Below the pieces are notes generated by a model, which saw nothing but the letters and a program-made list of their open reading frames with translations, ran no database searches and was not told where the DNA came from. Below are positions 47,701-60,404 of a stretch of DNA of 64,000 nucleotides, piece by piece. Source of the stretch: Reticulascus tulasneorum (lineage: Eukaryota; Ascomycota; Sordariomycetes; Glomerellales; Reticulascaceae); NCBI GenBank assembly GCA_001557505.1, contig LSAX01000005.1, positions 2,666,001 to 2,730,000 of the forward strand, given 5' to 3'. The position numbers were made by a program, and so were the translations under genes. Position 1 is the stretch's first letter, and every line of letters begins with the position of its first letter.

Positions 47701-49995
47701 CGTCATGGCGCCTTGGGGTGCTCTGATGAGGCGTCTCTTTTGTCTACTTGCTCAATAAAGGAGGTGGCCATCAAGGTGAGGCTCTTGGTTCAGCTAGATT
47801 GCGACCATGTAGGTGTGGTGTCATGCCGGCGCATCCCCTGCAGTGACAGCCATCGCCTTGGCAGGGATTACGCTTGCCTCGAAAGCGCTGGTGACATCCT
47901 CCGGCAACGAGTTTTCCGCCGGCCAGCAGGTTAGCAGCAGCCGGCCAGCATGTTGGCAGCAACCTCTTGGCAAGGCGTCAGAACTGATCGATACTCGTGC
48001 TCGCTGAGTTGGCACGCCCAGCCTTTCGCGTGACGATGCTTCATCTTGAGCTATGTGCTGAGAGGACGCCTCCAGGCTAACCTCGGGCTGCCTCGTCACC
48101 TTCCCTTCATGACAAGCAATACCGGCCTTGTGAGACAAGTCGCCAAGACCGGGATGTCTCTGAGACACCTTATCACTCCAAGCCACTTAGTCAGGCTACT
48201 CTCCTTCATTCGAGTGAACATAGAGAATGGATCAGTGATCCCGGGAATGTGACAGCTTCAAAGATTCTAGTTTGGTCTAGATCCTATCACAATCCTGTAT
48301 GAACTCTCTGCAGTCAGACATCCACTCAGCTATGCATGGAGCCGATTCGTTCCCCCCTTACCCCTGAACAGATCTCGTGGGGCTTACATCTTGACGGCCC
48401 ACATGCCCCTTTCAGACAGCCACCAAGGTCTCATTGGACAATTTGGCCACTCAACTGAGACTTCCGTCAGCATAGTTGCGATGATAGTTGGTCAAGGTTA
48501 CGGGAAACAGGTTTGGTGGCATTTTGAGGAATTGCAGGCAATTCTTGCTTCAATGATTGCTCAACACATAAACAACGGAGAACACCGGAGATCAAGCTTA
48601 GTGATACCCTACCAAGAATTTCAACGTAAGATTGCATGATATTGGCCAGTCACCGAAGCAAACTGCCTGAAGGCGCTATTGAGAAGACGTATTACATTGC
48701 TGCCCCTGACTTACAAGATATTGAACAATACTTACCACTTCTGCAACGATGGCGCCACATCCTTGGTCTTTCAGCTTCCCACTTTCAAACGCCCAGCAGC
48801 GCCCAGCAATTGTCTATCACCTATCGGCTTGCGTCGGATAGCTGCCAGAATCTCTCAGTAGCATGAGTGGCATGTATACAATCTACCTCATAAAGGTCCC
48901 TCCAAGTCTTCGGTCTGTGGCTGTCGTGTATCTTGATACTATGGACCGTAGCTTGCAAACAACAATTCGAAATTAATAGATACAAAGACCCCAGCAGATT
49001 ATGCCGCAATCCTCGCACGCAATTGCAGAGTTTCAGCCTTGGACGGGTTGCGTAGGATTCCATCTAGCCATATCCCCAACCATGCCATCCAGACAGCACC
49101 TGCCGTAACAAGCTAATAAAACCATGCAAAACTAGGGGAATGACGGGACTGGCCTTTTCCAAGATTGGAAAGAAGTTTTGCAGTGGCTGTTATTTGCCTG
49201 CTGACTTTAAAAGAGTGGTTGGGCGATTTGTCCTCTACACTAGGTCCTCCTGTCTCAGCCTCCTGGTCACCATCTCGTATGGCTTGTGCTGTTGCGGCTT
49301 CTAATTGTGCAAGCAAACGCTCTGGTTGGTCCCAGAAGATCTTGGGATCCCATCAGATTGTTCTGGCTCACCGAGGGAGTCCAGGGATGTAGAGCATTCA
49401 GTCGCAACCTTTCGGTGAACCAACTGCCTAGTGATGCAAGACTCTCAGTTCTGCGTACGCTTAATTACCAATATCAAGTATTATCGAAATCCTTGATCAA
49501 TGGATTTCACGTTCATAGAGATCCCCTGATAGGCAACTGGTGTACTATTTTCAAAGCGGCTAACAAACCCAGCCTGTTGCTAAGGTCCACTTCCCTAATC
49601 TCGCAACATTCAATCATGTCATCTCGTGGACATCGTCGTATTAGCTAGCAGCTGAAACTATACTCAGTCTCGGCTCACGACTACAGTGCCGCGTTGAGCT
49701 CACAAACAGTCATTTCATATTCTAGTTCTAACATCACCAATATTACCCAACTGTAGCCGTAAGATACACTTGCCAAACAATGATCTACCCATAATATAAC
49801 CTGTCGTGTTACTCATATCGCGTACCTATTTACAACATCTCAGCAACTTACTCTAGCAGAATCGCCACACGGCTGGCCGCACCATGATCTAGTACATCTG
49901 GAGAGTGACATGCTTTCGGGTACCTTCTCAACGATCGATCCAGGTTCGATCAAGAACCAAGCTATGGTTATTGCCAGCAAGACATACTGATCCTA
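44702..49995. other. 5.3-kb gene-poor region
   Basis: No protein family could be recognised on either strand. It contains the protease promoter, a TCTC-rich tract near 45753-45775 and a 22-bp tandem duplication at 47919-47962. Open frames are short and compositionally unconvincing. It could hide eroded mobile DNA, but no terminal repeats or transposase motifs were seen. Confidence 0.4.
47919..47962 (+). repeat. 22-bp tandem duplication, two copies
   Basis: The unit CCGGCCAGCAGGTTAGCAGC(AG) at 47919-47940 is followed directly by a second copy at 47941-47962 with three differences. It lies in non-coding DNA. Confidence 0.7.
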
Positions 49996-51020
49996 TCACC
50001 GCTCTGCTTCAGCACCAGTAACAGAGACTTTATCGAAAACCCCCGCAGTGTGCTTCCAAATCCTTTCTACCCATCCCTTTTCTATGTACTCCCGCATGAC
50101 ACTCGGAGTCGCGATCAACTCGCTTGATTTGTGAATTAGCGACGCCCCTGGGCCGTATGTATCGCTGGTCAGATGGAAGGCTTGTCTTTCGCCGGACTCT
50201 TCCACCGACAGGGCGATGGTCCGCATTGCCACAGCGGCAAGAAGGCGGATAGCCGCCAATTGCACCTTCCATACCAGCCCAGACGACTCCGGCGCGGTCT
50301 GTCCAGCAAATATATCCGTGTTTACGAGCCCAGGAAACGCGTGCAAGAACGCAACTTCCTTGTTGTTCGCGGCCAGGTGCTCATGTGCCAAGCTCGTCAT
50401 CATAGTGATGTGGATGATGACCATGGCCACAGACCAATGTTCCACGAGGCCGATATCATTCTCGAGCATGGTCGTTTCCCTGCCGGCATTGAGCACGCTC
50501 AGGACTCGCGGCTGCGACGACTTGCGGAGGAGAGGGAGGAGGTTAGTGATGAGGCGCATTCTAGAATAGTAAGAGATTGCGAAGCACGTCTCGATGCCCT
50601 CCTTCGTATCTATACAATCTATCAGCGGTGTGTCTTGCGTCCCAGGAGCGAGAATCACGAACATCGCGCTCCGTTCAGAGGCATGGAGCCGCAGCTCATG
50701 TATAGGCAGTCCACCTTTCCCTCTGCTGCTGCGATCCTTTCACACGCAGCGTCAACATCGGACAGCAATGACACTTCAACTTCGAGGAGGACCAGCTTGC
50801 AGCTCGGATTCAGGGTCTCCAGCTTCATGCGCTGACTTGCGAAGCGAGAAGCCGATCTACCAAGAACATAAAATGTCGGTGCTTCCAGCATTACGATTAG
50901 CTTCTCGATCGTGCTGGCGCCTATGCCACTCGTAGCACCAGCGAAGACGCAGACGAGCCCAGCATGGTGCTCCTCGGCGAATCGCTTGTTGGACTCGATG
51001 ATAGTTGCTAGATTCACCAT
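49996..51020 (-). CDS. Short-chain dehydrogenase/reductase (SDR)
   Basis: Two exons, 50663-51020 and 49996-50618, join across a 44-nt intron to give 326 aa. The NAD(P)-binding motif GATSGIGAST lies near residues 28-37. The active-site region reads ISYYSRMRLITNLLPLL, where the usual Lys of YxxxK is replaced by Arg. Fungal SDRs with this YYSRxR form are common, so the protein may still be active. The later segment HAFPGLVNTDIF matches the SDR PG motif. Substrate is unknown. It stands alone, with no partner genes close by. Confidence 0.85.
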
Positions 51021-51788
51021 GTTTCAAATGCTCCGAATGAATTAGGTCAAGAATCGGGATACGGGCAGTAGCAAAGGATGACTTGGTTATTAGCTTCTAC
51101 CATCAGTCGTCTTGAGGCCGGTTCGTACGTGTCTTCGGCCTTGGTGACCCCGAAACGGAGATTCGCGGGACCGACTATCGCTGAAAGGGGAAATTTTAAC
51201 TTGCCAAAGCCCGATGGTCGACACTTCAGTAGCGCAGATCAGTCCGGTTCTTAACCGAAGACTCTGGACAACATGTTCGTAATCGAGGATGCCAGATATC
51301 TAATCTGGATACTGCTTGTTAGTCGGAGCGAGTGCGGTTCGTGATATTATTGGATGGGAAGTGCGGCTAGCACGGTTGTTCACCAGCATGGATGACAAAC
51401 CTGACAAAGCTCTCACTCAAATCTTCCCCAAATCTTCCCCCAACAATGGCATTTCTAAGCTGCGGGACAATTGTATCGCCGTTACACTCTTGAAATTTGA
51501 AAGGCCCACCCTCAACGCCAATATCGAGATTCGAGTTCCGGAGACTGGGGATAAAGAATGCTATGTCCGGCGTGATCACATCTTCTGTTAGACGCGAAGA
51601 CCGAGGGCACTTCGAGGCAAGCGCGTCGGAAATCCCAGGCGTAGTTACGGGAGATTTTATAGGAATTAAGATAGATACATCCAGTTTTCAAGGAGGAAGT
51701 GAAGAGGCTGTCTATTAATATGTATTATCCGCCACTTCTCACAATCAGTCCTATCATGATCTCTGTATCTTTCTGAACCGATTAGGCC
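51021..51788. other. Intergenic, no gene recognised
   Basis: About 770 bp between the SDR start and the end of the membrane protein gene. No motif-bearing frame was found. Confidence 0.4.
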
Positions 51789-54334
51789 TTAAAGACTACG
51801 AGATCTTGTACGAGTGTATCCATCCAGGTCACCGTTCAGAGTGCCCAACGATATTTGACTTTGTGCCTGATGAGATGGGCTGGCGTCATTGATAACTGGA
51901 GCGGCTTGGCGGCTGGTATTATCGCCAGTAGAGACATTCTCAAGAGTATCGTCGTGGCTAATCGCTGAATGAGAATTCACGCTTCGCTGTTCGTTGAGTC
52001 GGACTTCTTCAAAAACGCCGCCATCTTCGTTGTTTTGATCATTAGTCTCCATAATATGCTCTTGGACATTGCTCTTTTGCTCTTGAACATTGCTATTTTG
52101 CTCGCTGGGGGTTTGATCCAACTCGGTCTTTAACTTTGGATGCTTCGGGTTAGAAACGTCTAAAATGACAAGCTTCTCTCCGAAGTCGGTTATTGGAACT
52201 CGATGGGCGCCTCGAGACCACGTTCCAACGCCAATCTCCTCATAAGCAAGTCGCTGTAGCTGAAGAGTCTGGTTCGAACACCATTCAAGCTGTTGGTATT
52301 GCTTCATACCATGTCGTTTTCGAAGATAGCCAATAACTGGGTCGATTGCAAAGGATGTTAAAATAATAAGCATACCGACAGCAAAAGTGAAAGCAATCCC
52401 GAAAATGCTAAATGAGTTATAGGCGGTACTAATAATTTTCTAGGACGTATATTTAGTTGGATATTTATATGGAATGAAGTTGAAGCAAGAGATGTACCTG
52501 ATTTTGGCAAAGTCCTACTTGCTCGGTGCCATTTGGCTTTTCAATAAAGAACTGCTGGGCGGCAGGATCTGGCGGACCAGTGACCCCGTTGACAATGTCA
52601 ATTTGCACCGCAGCCAAGTATGTTCTCATCCAGTACTGTACATCTATCATCCATTGATTTTCCGGTATTGCTCCTTGCATACTTTGCGATAATTTGCGCC
52701 GAGAGTCGAGAGAGACAGGGCCAAGGGTGCGCACAATCTCGCTGAGAAGAGGGATGTTATTGAACATAATGCTGTCTGCCCAGTCAATTCGTCGATCCCC
52801 GAGTTTTGGTTCCAGTGAATCGGTAGAAAGGGCATGATAAATAGCATCATTAGATGATTCGAGTGCAGTACATTGATCTGGGAGGCCCGGGTTGCTTGGG
52901 TTACACCACTGCACTCGTGCCGTACAGGCCAACGGAGATGCAGGCTCTTCCTGCTTGTATACGAAAGTCTTAGTCGCGCTAGTATCATCATCTGTCGAAT
53001 CAGTTCTCGAGCCCGGATCTATTGTAATTGTTGCCAAGATTGATGTAGCATTATACCATGGGTCTGTAGTTATAGACGAAAAGCCAATACTGCCTGCAGA
53101 TAAGAAAAAAAGGAATATATCTGCGTTTGCGGCTTGCAGTTCTGGAATCGGATCGAAGTCGGAAGAGGCATCTAATAGATCTCCTGCAGAGTAAACAGCC
53201 ACCTTAGTCCTAGACAGTAATAACGGATTAGCTCTCACACCATTGCATCAAGTTCGGTTAGTGGAGTACCCTATTGTATAATCTGCATCCGCGAGCCATG
53301 CCCTACCGATAGCTGCCTCAGAGACAGCGTTATTGGTATATCCATATGTATCTATAGCGCTGGGATCATCAAGTGGCCTCAGAGTTTGGTTGCCATAGTG
53401 ATAAATTGTATATGATCTGTTTTCGGATAGTTCAAACAACGATTTATAGCCAGTTGTGACTATGGGTGCGCAGTGGAGAACTTGTCTCCACTGGAACCGT
53501 TCGGCCGGCGGAGCATTTATCCCAAAATGTTCATGGCTGTCGAGGAGCCCGGTATCTAGTATTAGATTCTTGTTATTGCTCTTGCATATAGATTCGTCAA
53601 AGGGGCAACTAGCATTAGTTTGGACGGTAGTGGGTAGTCGCATTGTGACAAATGTGTTACAACCAGGCGCGCTCTTAGATATGTAACATTCCCGTGCGTA
53701 GTTTGCAGCTTTTGAAATTTGCGTTGCGACATATGGTAGATATTTCTGTGTAATATCTGCCGCGGTCATGTTGCCGAATGTATCTTCACCAATGCGAGTA
53801 CAGTTCTTTCCTGATAGTAGAACCTCATTTCCTGTGCTGCCAGAAATACGAGACGAGAAGCCGCTGGCACTGAGGAATCCGACCACACATGCTATCGAGA
53901 AGGCAAGGGGAGGGAAGAGCCGTAGAAGTGGCCGTAAAGAGTTACGTCTCCAGGCCCATGTAAGCTCTAACAAGTAGAACATCCCGGATTCTGGATTGGC
54001 CGTGTTACGAAGCACCGCTTGCCGTTGATGATGAAGACCATCCTGGCGGTTTTGCGATGAGTACGTGTAATGAAAGACTAAGCAGCCGATTCGCCAGAAT
54101 CGTGTCCCAACTTCAGTGGTCAGTTGAAGTCTTCCGAGCAAACAGAAGACCTTTGTAACTATCTTTACAGGGCTTCGGGCGCTTACCAGTAGCAACAAAG
54201 AAAGCAACAAATGCAATTAGCAGACTTGCATCCTGGCTTTTGAGCGTAAGGGTAGATCCAAATATCGGCCCCCGAGAGTGGTCGGTCCATACACCTAAGT
54301 AGACGTCATACTGATCGAATTTATCGGCACTCAT
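51789..54334 (-). CDS. Fungal multi-pass membrane protein with an in-frame TGA (possibly a pseudogene)
   Basis: Exons 54187-54334, 52498-54110 and 51789-52439 give 803 codons in one consistent frame, except for a single TGA at 53248-53250. Without it the text runs NRT-x-CNGVRANPLLLS. Membrane helices are clear near the N-terminus (SLLIAFVAFFVATG), about 110 residues on (FPPLAFSIACVVGFLS) and near residue 600 (FSIFGIAFTFAVGMLIILTS). Between the last two is a large, Cys-containing, N-glycosylation-rich outer domain. The C-terminus is a polar cytosolic tail. Many ascomycetes have families of such proteins with no known function. The TGA could be a C-to-T or G-to-A change, so the gene may be dead. 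A 36-nt intron around it is formally possible but very short. Confidence 0.65.
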
Positions 54335-57327
54335 GTTCGTGGTCTTCTGCGATTCTTGCACCAAGATAAACGGGAGCAGTTGGTGGCTATGTATCGCGGC
54401 GTTGAGGCTCTTCCTGCTGAGATAGTTTCTTGTTCTGGTGAGTATCGAGGAGAAACGAGCAGCGCGAGGACTTATATATCGGCATCCACACTGCATCAGA
54501 GAGACGTCTGGCAATGATGTGATCACAACAGACCATCCGAGACTTATACTCCGCAGAATCGTCTTAGAACCCCATGTGCTACTGTTCTCAGCCGTAATTC
54601 AGACCCACCGTAGACGAGCCGCAAAAGGCTGAATAATCTCCGACGTTGTGGTGAGCCTGGGTATATTTTCGTTTCCACGCTACGGATCCTACCTGCACCG
54701 GTTTGGGCAGTTCGCGAAAGAGCCAAAGTAGACTGACTGACTGTGACAGGGATTGATTTAAGCTTTGAACTTGGTCAATGACTAATCTATCATTTTGAAA
54801 TTCAATAGTCGCCACAACTCACCACGCTATGCAACTATCTATCTGCCTGCTACCAATAACAGTCGTTTGCTTAATCAAATGAACACTAGAGTTTCAGAAG
54901 GACACCGCTAACAGAGAGTGGAGTGGACTACCATCTGGGGGCCGCGGATCTGGGTTCCAGGTCGCACTCAATTTTCCTCTTTTGCCGTCTTTGGCGATGA
55001 CATGTTACTGCTTTGTCTTGAGCAGAGAAATATCTTCCTACTTCGCGGCTACAGATATCATATATAAACCCCATACCACGGCGGAAGTATGGTGAGAGGT
55101 ATTAGTGTGTTATTAAACAATCAGACTTACATTCCAGAGGAGGGTTTACAATCCCAACTCTCTCGTTGCTAAGTTGAACTACTATAATTATATCGTACTG
55201 AATATGCAGGATAAGTGTCGGGGTCCTTCTTATCAATAGCATGTTGACACCACGACTATTGACTTGTGAGCTCGAACAAATGGTATCGCCAGTAGGTAGA
55301 GACTGTAATAGCGGTTTAAAGAGGTGAACGGCGCCTTGGCAGTGCTCGTGATAAAGTTACACGCGTCTATCCCATGCAAATTAGGTTTGTGGGGCAGACG
55401 CTTATTCACACGACCTGATCGAGACAGGCGGCTAGCTAGCTTGACCCCAAGGCTGCTAATAATATGATTCTCAGGATGTCTAGAAGCCCAGTGCGCACGC
55501 TGCCCAATGAAAGGCAGATAATCAATTCGCATCCCGTACTAGCAAAGCCCACCTAAGTCATTAGCTTGATTTCTTTTCTCCACTATGGTCAAATTTGCGG
55601 CCGCAGCGTTGACGTTACTCATCGTGAGCAGCGATTTTCTCTTAGTGCCTTCCTTCATGGCTACTTACTACCAGTATGTAGCCTAGGGCTTCCCGTCGAT
55701 AAACAATCTCGTTAAATGCTTCTTTACACAACAGCCTCTCTCGCATCAAAGTTGTATGCGACATTAAGCTCTGTCGAAGATACGTAATGCTACAGGTACG
55801 CAACGCTGGCCTTGTTAGCATATGCCGCCTTACAAGGAAAGATGAAATCGTCCTCGATTCCCTTCAGTGTTCTAGTAGCTGGTCTTACTACTAGCCCTCT
55901 GTACGAAAAAGTTTCGGGTCCTGCAAGATATCCTAATTCCATTGTAGCCCCTGAGGCTCTCGCTTTCTCGGCTGGCGTCCTAGCTTTGCGGCGCCCGCCT
56001 GTAGAGGTCTTGTTATGTGTGCGGAAGAGTCGACTCGTCGAGCGTTGAGAAAAAGAGCGTGAATGTTGAGACTGGCATATTGTACGCTCTCGTCGATAGG
56101 TGTGACTGACGTTCTCGTTTGAGTTTCTCATTCGTTAGTCGGTACAGTGTTGAGGTAGGCTTGTAGGTCGCTCTCGTTGTCGTAACTGATGTTGTTGCTG
56201 AAGGTTCTTCTCTATCAGTTGGTATGGTGAAATGTTACGTACGGTATAATCTTCGAAGGCTTGTGCGCGGGGAAGGCTCCGTCCGTGAGGTCCTAGAGGG
56301 TATTATGAGTTGTTATTATATGTTATAGTTAATTGGAATAAAAGAGGATGATGTATCAAATGTTGAGACGGGCTTTGTACGTCGGACACTCCTTTGAGAT
56401 TGATGGGACGACAGCAGGTACACATACAACTCACCAAGTACCTTTAGACCTACCTCTGCACAGGAACATCTTGTACGACCAAAATACTCCAGACAAGCAG
56501 GAGAACGATAAAACAGGCTCAGTTCCCTGACTTAGGAATGTTAATTTCCTCTCAGCATTTAATTCATCAGCAATTATTTTGGACGCTCAATACAGTGTAG
56601 CTCAACATCTGTAGTGTATTTGCTAGATGTCTTTGTCTAGAGACGGCTATTTGTGGTATGTGGATTATTCGCCGAAGTTGATCACAAGGGAGGGTTCAAG
56701 TCAAAGTTGTAGTTGGAGCGTTAAATTCAGTGGAATTAGGTACTAATGTAGCAATATTATAGCGGACCAAGCCTAAAACCCGCTGTGCCCGCCTCCTGTT
56801 CCTTCCTTAGATGAGAGCCCCGTCAGAGATCCTCAAGTCATGACCTCGGTCAAACCGACGCGTTGCCGTGAAATGTAGAGACGAGATACCGCGATGACCA
56901 CAAACGTGTCATAGATGAATGTTTAAGGAGAGGGGCACTTACCTGATATGCTACTGTCGAGTGCATGTGATCATTACGTAGGGAGCCTAAGAGGTCAGCG
57001 AACAACAGAAGAAGAGCAATGTACACCTAAACCACATGATCAGATCAGCAGCATCACCAGTGGACCTACCGTCCAACTGCGAAAGTCACAAACAAGAGAT
57101 CTAGTACGGAGGCAACACCGAAATCAAGAAAGCAGTAGAGCATCGGTCGCAGGATGCGGCACGAGAGACTTACCGGGACCATGGCAGGAGCATGATTCCA
57201 TCACGAACGTTAGGTAAGCGAACAAGCAAGCGGCCTGTTGAATGAGAACAATTAAGATCATAGGAATACAATATGTACACACTTCATCGACACATATATA
57301 CAGTGCCTCATCCACCCACCACAAGTG
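54335..57327. other. 3-kb AT-rich gene-poor region
   Basis: AT-rich DNA with no recognised gene. A short frame at 55585-55686 encodes a hydrophobic, signal-like 33-mer, and its partner exon was not found. The opposite strand at 55790-56131 is open but carries no motif. Confidence 0.4.
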
Positions 57328-58527
57328 CTAATCAAGTCCTCGCCTTCGTCCCTTCGGCCTTGTCCTTATCGGATCTATGGGCTTCTGTATGCGACTCAGC
57401 GACTCCTCCGGACTTCTCCTTATGCCCTGTGCGGGGCTTTCTTCTCGACGGCGGCTGCGGGGTGACTTCGGTGAGGATGCTCGGTATGGGGTGGGGATTC
57501 GGTGAGAGGTGTAGACCGAGGCGGCATCGAGATAGCAAGACGACGTGGTTTCCGGCTTTGGCGTTGGCGTCTCCGACTCCATCGAGTCGAAGATGTCAGT
57601 GGGATGCTGTGCTGTGGGAAACTCATCGTCTTCGTCGTCCTCGATGACATTCTCGGTGTTCAGTGAGTGCTTGTCCGGAATCGACGATAGTGACGAGCGA
57701 CTCTCCACCAGATCGGAGAGAGACGAGGCCAGCGAGTCAGGATCTTCGGACTGGGATGTCTCTTCCTCATCATCGTGGAGGCATTGTGACCTGACATGTC
57801 TGAATGCATCAGACTCGGACCCGGAGAACGATAGCGTTCGAGCAGGCGTGAGAGTGTGTAGCCCATAGTCGTGGTGGTCGGGACTCGTTGGTGAAGATTC
57901 CGAGGTGTCAGACTGCATCGTCATGGAGCGGGGGGAGGGTGGGAGCTGAGCGAGCATAGCTGCGGTAGTGATTGAGGTGGTAGTAATAGAGAATGGCTCA
58001 TGGGTCATCATGGGCTTATCTTCATGATCGTGAAAGAATGAGGGGCCGCCGTGAACATCGCCGATGCTGCTGGGGTTCGTGCTGGCAGTTGCGATGCTGC
58101 AGCGGTCGGTGAAGGAAGACGCGGTGGACGAGGATGTGTGGTAGCCGTGGCGATCGAAGAAGTCGTCGGGCAGGTAACTCGAAAAATATCGTACAAGAGA
58201 ATCAAGGGACTTGGTACGGAACAGCTGCAGGGCGTAGCGCCACTGCTCTGTGCCGATGAGTTTGGGGTTCGCGATGATCTCGATGGCGGCGGATTCGAGC
58301 GACTCGTTGAGTTCGCGGAGACGCTGCTGCTTCCTGCCGGCCATCAGACGGTGGAACTCATCCTCGGTGTCGGCCTCGTGGGAGATCTCGTAAACGTCGT
58401 GGTGAAAGGCCTCGGGGTCCTGTATTGTGGAAGCAAAGGTGTTGTACTGGTCGTGCAGCTTGCTGAAGAGGTCGTCCCTCTTCATGCCAAACTTCCAGGC
58501 GGGCCACGCCCATCCAGGATCGTCCAT
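57328..58527 (-). CDS. Conserved-looking fungal protein of unknown function, Ser/Asp-rich C-terminus
   Basis: An intronless 399-aa protein. Residues 1-130 appear folded and helical (KRDDLFSKLHDQYNTF, RKQQRLRELNESLESAAIEI, WRYALQLFRTKSLDSLVRYF). The rest is low complexity, rich in Ser, Thr, Asp, Glu and Pro, with an acidic patch EDDEDDEFP near residue 305. The end is basic (RRREESPAQGIRR, RPKGRRRG). No known domain was recognised. The composition suggests a cytosolic or nuclear regulatory or scaffold protein, but that is a guess. The start ATG sits in a normal context; the antisense strand is also open for a long stretch. Confidence 0.75.
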   Translation of the reverse strand: MDDPGWAWPAWKFGMKRDDLFSKLHDQYNTFASTIQDPEAFHHDVYEISHEADTEDEFHRLMAGRKQQRLRELNESLESAAIEIIANPKLIGTEQWRYALQLFRTKSLDSLVRYFSSYLPDDFFDRHGYHTSSSTASSFTDRCSIATASTNPSSIGDVHGGPSFFHDHEDKPMMTHEPFSITTTSITTAAMLAQLPPSPRSMTMQSDTSESSPTSPDHHDYGLHTLTPARTLSFSGSESDAFRHVRSQCLHDDEEETSQSEDPDSLASSLSDLVESRSSLSSIPDKHSLNTENVIEDDEDDEFPTAQHPTDIFDSMESETPTPKPETTSSCYLDAASVYTSHRIPTPYRASSPKSPRSRRREESPAQGIRRSPEESLSRIQKPIDPIRTRPKGRRRGLD

Positions 58528-60404
58528 GTCGTCGTAGAAGCCAGAGGAGGGAAGGCGAGTGCCGGTAGCAGTGTTCTTGTGTGTTTCGGGTGCAGGGCGT
58601 CGGATTTGGACGCCATCAGATACTGCTACCTTGCATTCTCGCCATTTTGTCTGGTTCTTGGAATGGTTCAGCAGGACGATAATGGTGGAGTTGGGTGGGC
58701 GGGTTTGGTGATGACAATGGACAGTTTCAGGGCGTGGACGGCGAGATTGAGGGAACTGGGTCTTTCGGGGGGGTGGGAGATGGCAACGTCTGCGTCCAGA
58801 GTCGGCGTGAAGTTGAGCCGAATGAAAACATCGCCAAAATTGTTGTTGGTGCCTCGGAAATCAGGCAGGATCACTCAGCACGCAGGCCCCCCTTGCACAT
58901 TCCGACGAAATCGGAACACGAGACTGCGCCTGACGACACTCCGCCACTCTACCGAGCCAATCAAGGAATGAGGTGTGGCACCCATCGGACCTCTGGTGCC
59001 CAATCACGCATGGTGTGGCAGGGGGCTTTTATGCACGGCGAAGGTTATGCACTGAGGAACGGAATTGGGGGGGGGGGGGGGGGGGGGGGTGAGACAGTGA
59101 GACAGTGCCAAAGAAATCGACTTGACAAAGCCACAGGGTTGAACTTTTCTATCTTCCAGGTCTCGCACATTTCCATTCGAGGCTGCGCTGCCAGCCACAC
59201 TGTCTCGCTACAGCGGCAAATCAGCGGCTTCATCTGACTGACCACAGGACGCAGACACCTTTTCTTTCTCTCACTCTCCCTCGCACGCACGCACTCACAT
59301 TTCGCCACGGCCAAATTGTCAGTCGGTCCTATCAGGCTACCGACGTCTTGTCGGTATGGGCAGTTTTGGAACCTCACTCGCGTCCGTCACGGGTGGTCCT
59401 GTCTTCTTATGCGCCCAGGACACATGAATTGCCAGACTGCCGTCCATGATCCAGTGACACCCGCAGACGCCCACACACTTCCATTTCCAGCAGCTCTGAT
59501 GTCCTCCTAGGGTTCGTCGGCCAGGCTAGTGACCCTAGGGCACACTCTCCTCTCCCCCATTTTCAGCACTCTAAATAGGGCTTGGGGCGAAACACTGAGA
59601 ACTGGAGGGATGTAGCCATCCACCAAGCCCCCGCCCTAGCGATACCTTTGGGGGCCGAGAGATCCGTCCCCATCAACTTCCGCCTCCCCTTCCTCCAGGC
59701 GATCCATTTGCTCAGCCTGCAGGTAAGGTAATTAAGGTAGCTAGTGCAAAGCGTCCACTCTCCTGGAGGGCGGCGATGGTATTCTCCCACTCTGCTGCGG
59801 AGTACAAATACCTCGTGCCTACCTGCCTGCCTACCTAGGTACGTACTCCGTACCGCATGGCAGCTTGGTGGTCCCAGGATCCAGGCACCCGTCCCTCATT
59901 CACCGTCGTCTCGCCTTCCACCCGCTTCGAATGACTCCTTGTCCGTTGAGGCTGAGGCTATAGACTTCCCCCATCAGCAGGCCTCCTCACCCTCACAACG
60001 CTGTCCATCTGACGTCGGTTCTCCCTGTTTCTAAGCAATCATGCCCTATTGTCTTCTTGTTCCTGCATTTATGCCACTCTAGCCGCACATTTCTTCCCAA
60101 ATCTCTTCCTCCTTTACCCGCTTTCCCACTCTTCCCTGCCTGGACCAACCCGCCAGCCTTCCCGTACCAGCAGCGCCCACCCAAACCCACTCGTTTCCCC
60201 TACCTACTGAGCTATTACCTACCTACTGTAGGTATTCGTGCCTGCACTACTGGGTAAACCCAGGTAACCTTACCCACCCCCAACCCAACCTTAACTTATC
60301 CCATATCGGTTAAGCCATTGCTATCCGTGCCCATCTCATCTCACACCCCATCGCCACGACTAGCACGCATGGACCACTGCTAGGCAGCATCAATCTCCCT
60401 CGCC
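58528..60404. other. Intergenic and 5' region of the downstream kinase, with a long G run
   Basis: About 1.9 kb containing the promoter of the unknown gene on the minus strand and, on the right, C/T-rich leader with CCTACCTA-type repeats (about 59817-59840 and 60205-60235). No gene was recognised. Confidence 0.4.
59067..59089 (+). repeat. Run of 23 G followed by a short tandem repeat
   Basis: Twenty-three consecutive G, then TGAGACAG repeated twice. Long homopolymers of this kind can fold as G-quadruplexes and vary in length. Confidence 0.85.

Noticed and set aside
53235..53275. 36-nt GT..AG intron removing the TGA in the membrane-protein gene
   Set aside because: Below the usual minimum intron length, with the CTAAC branch site about eight bases from the donor.
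58051..58971. A 306-residue plus-strand frame
   Set aside because: Mostly antisense to the 57328-58527 gene, without motifs; a composition shadow.
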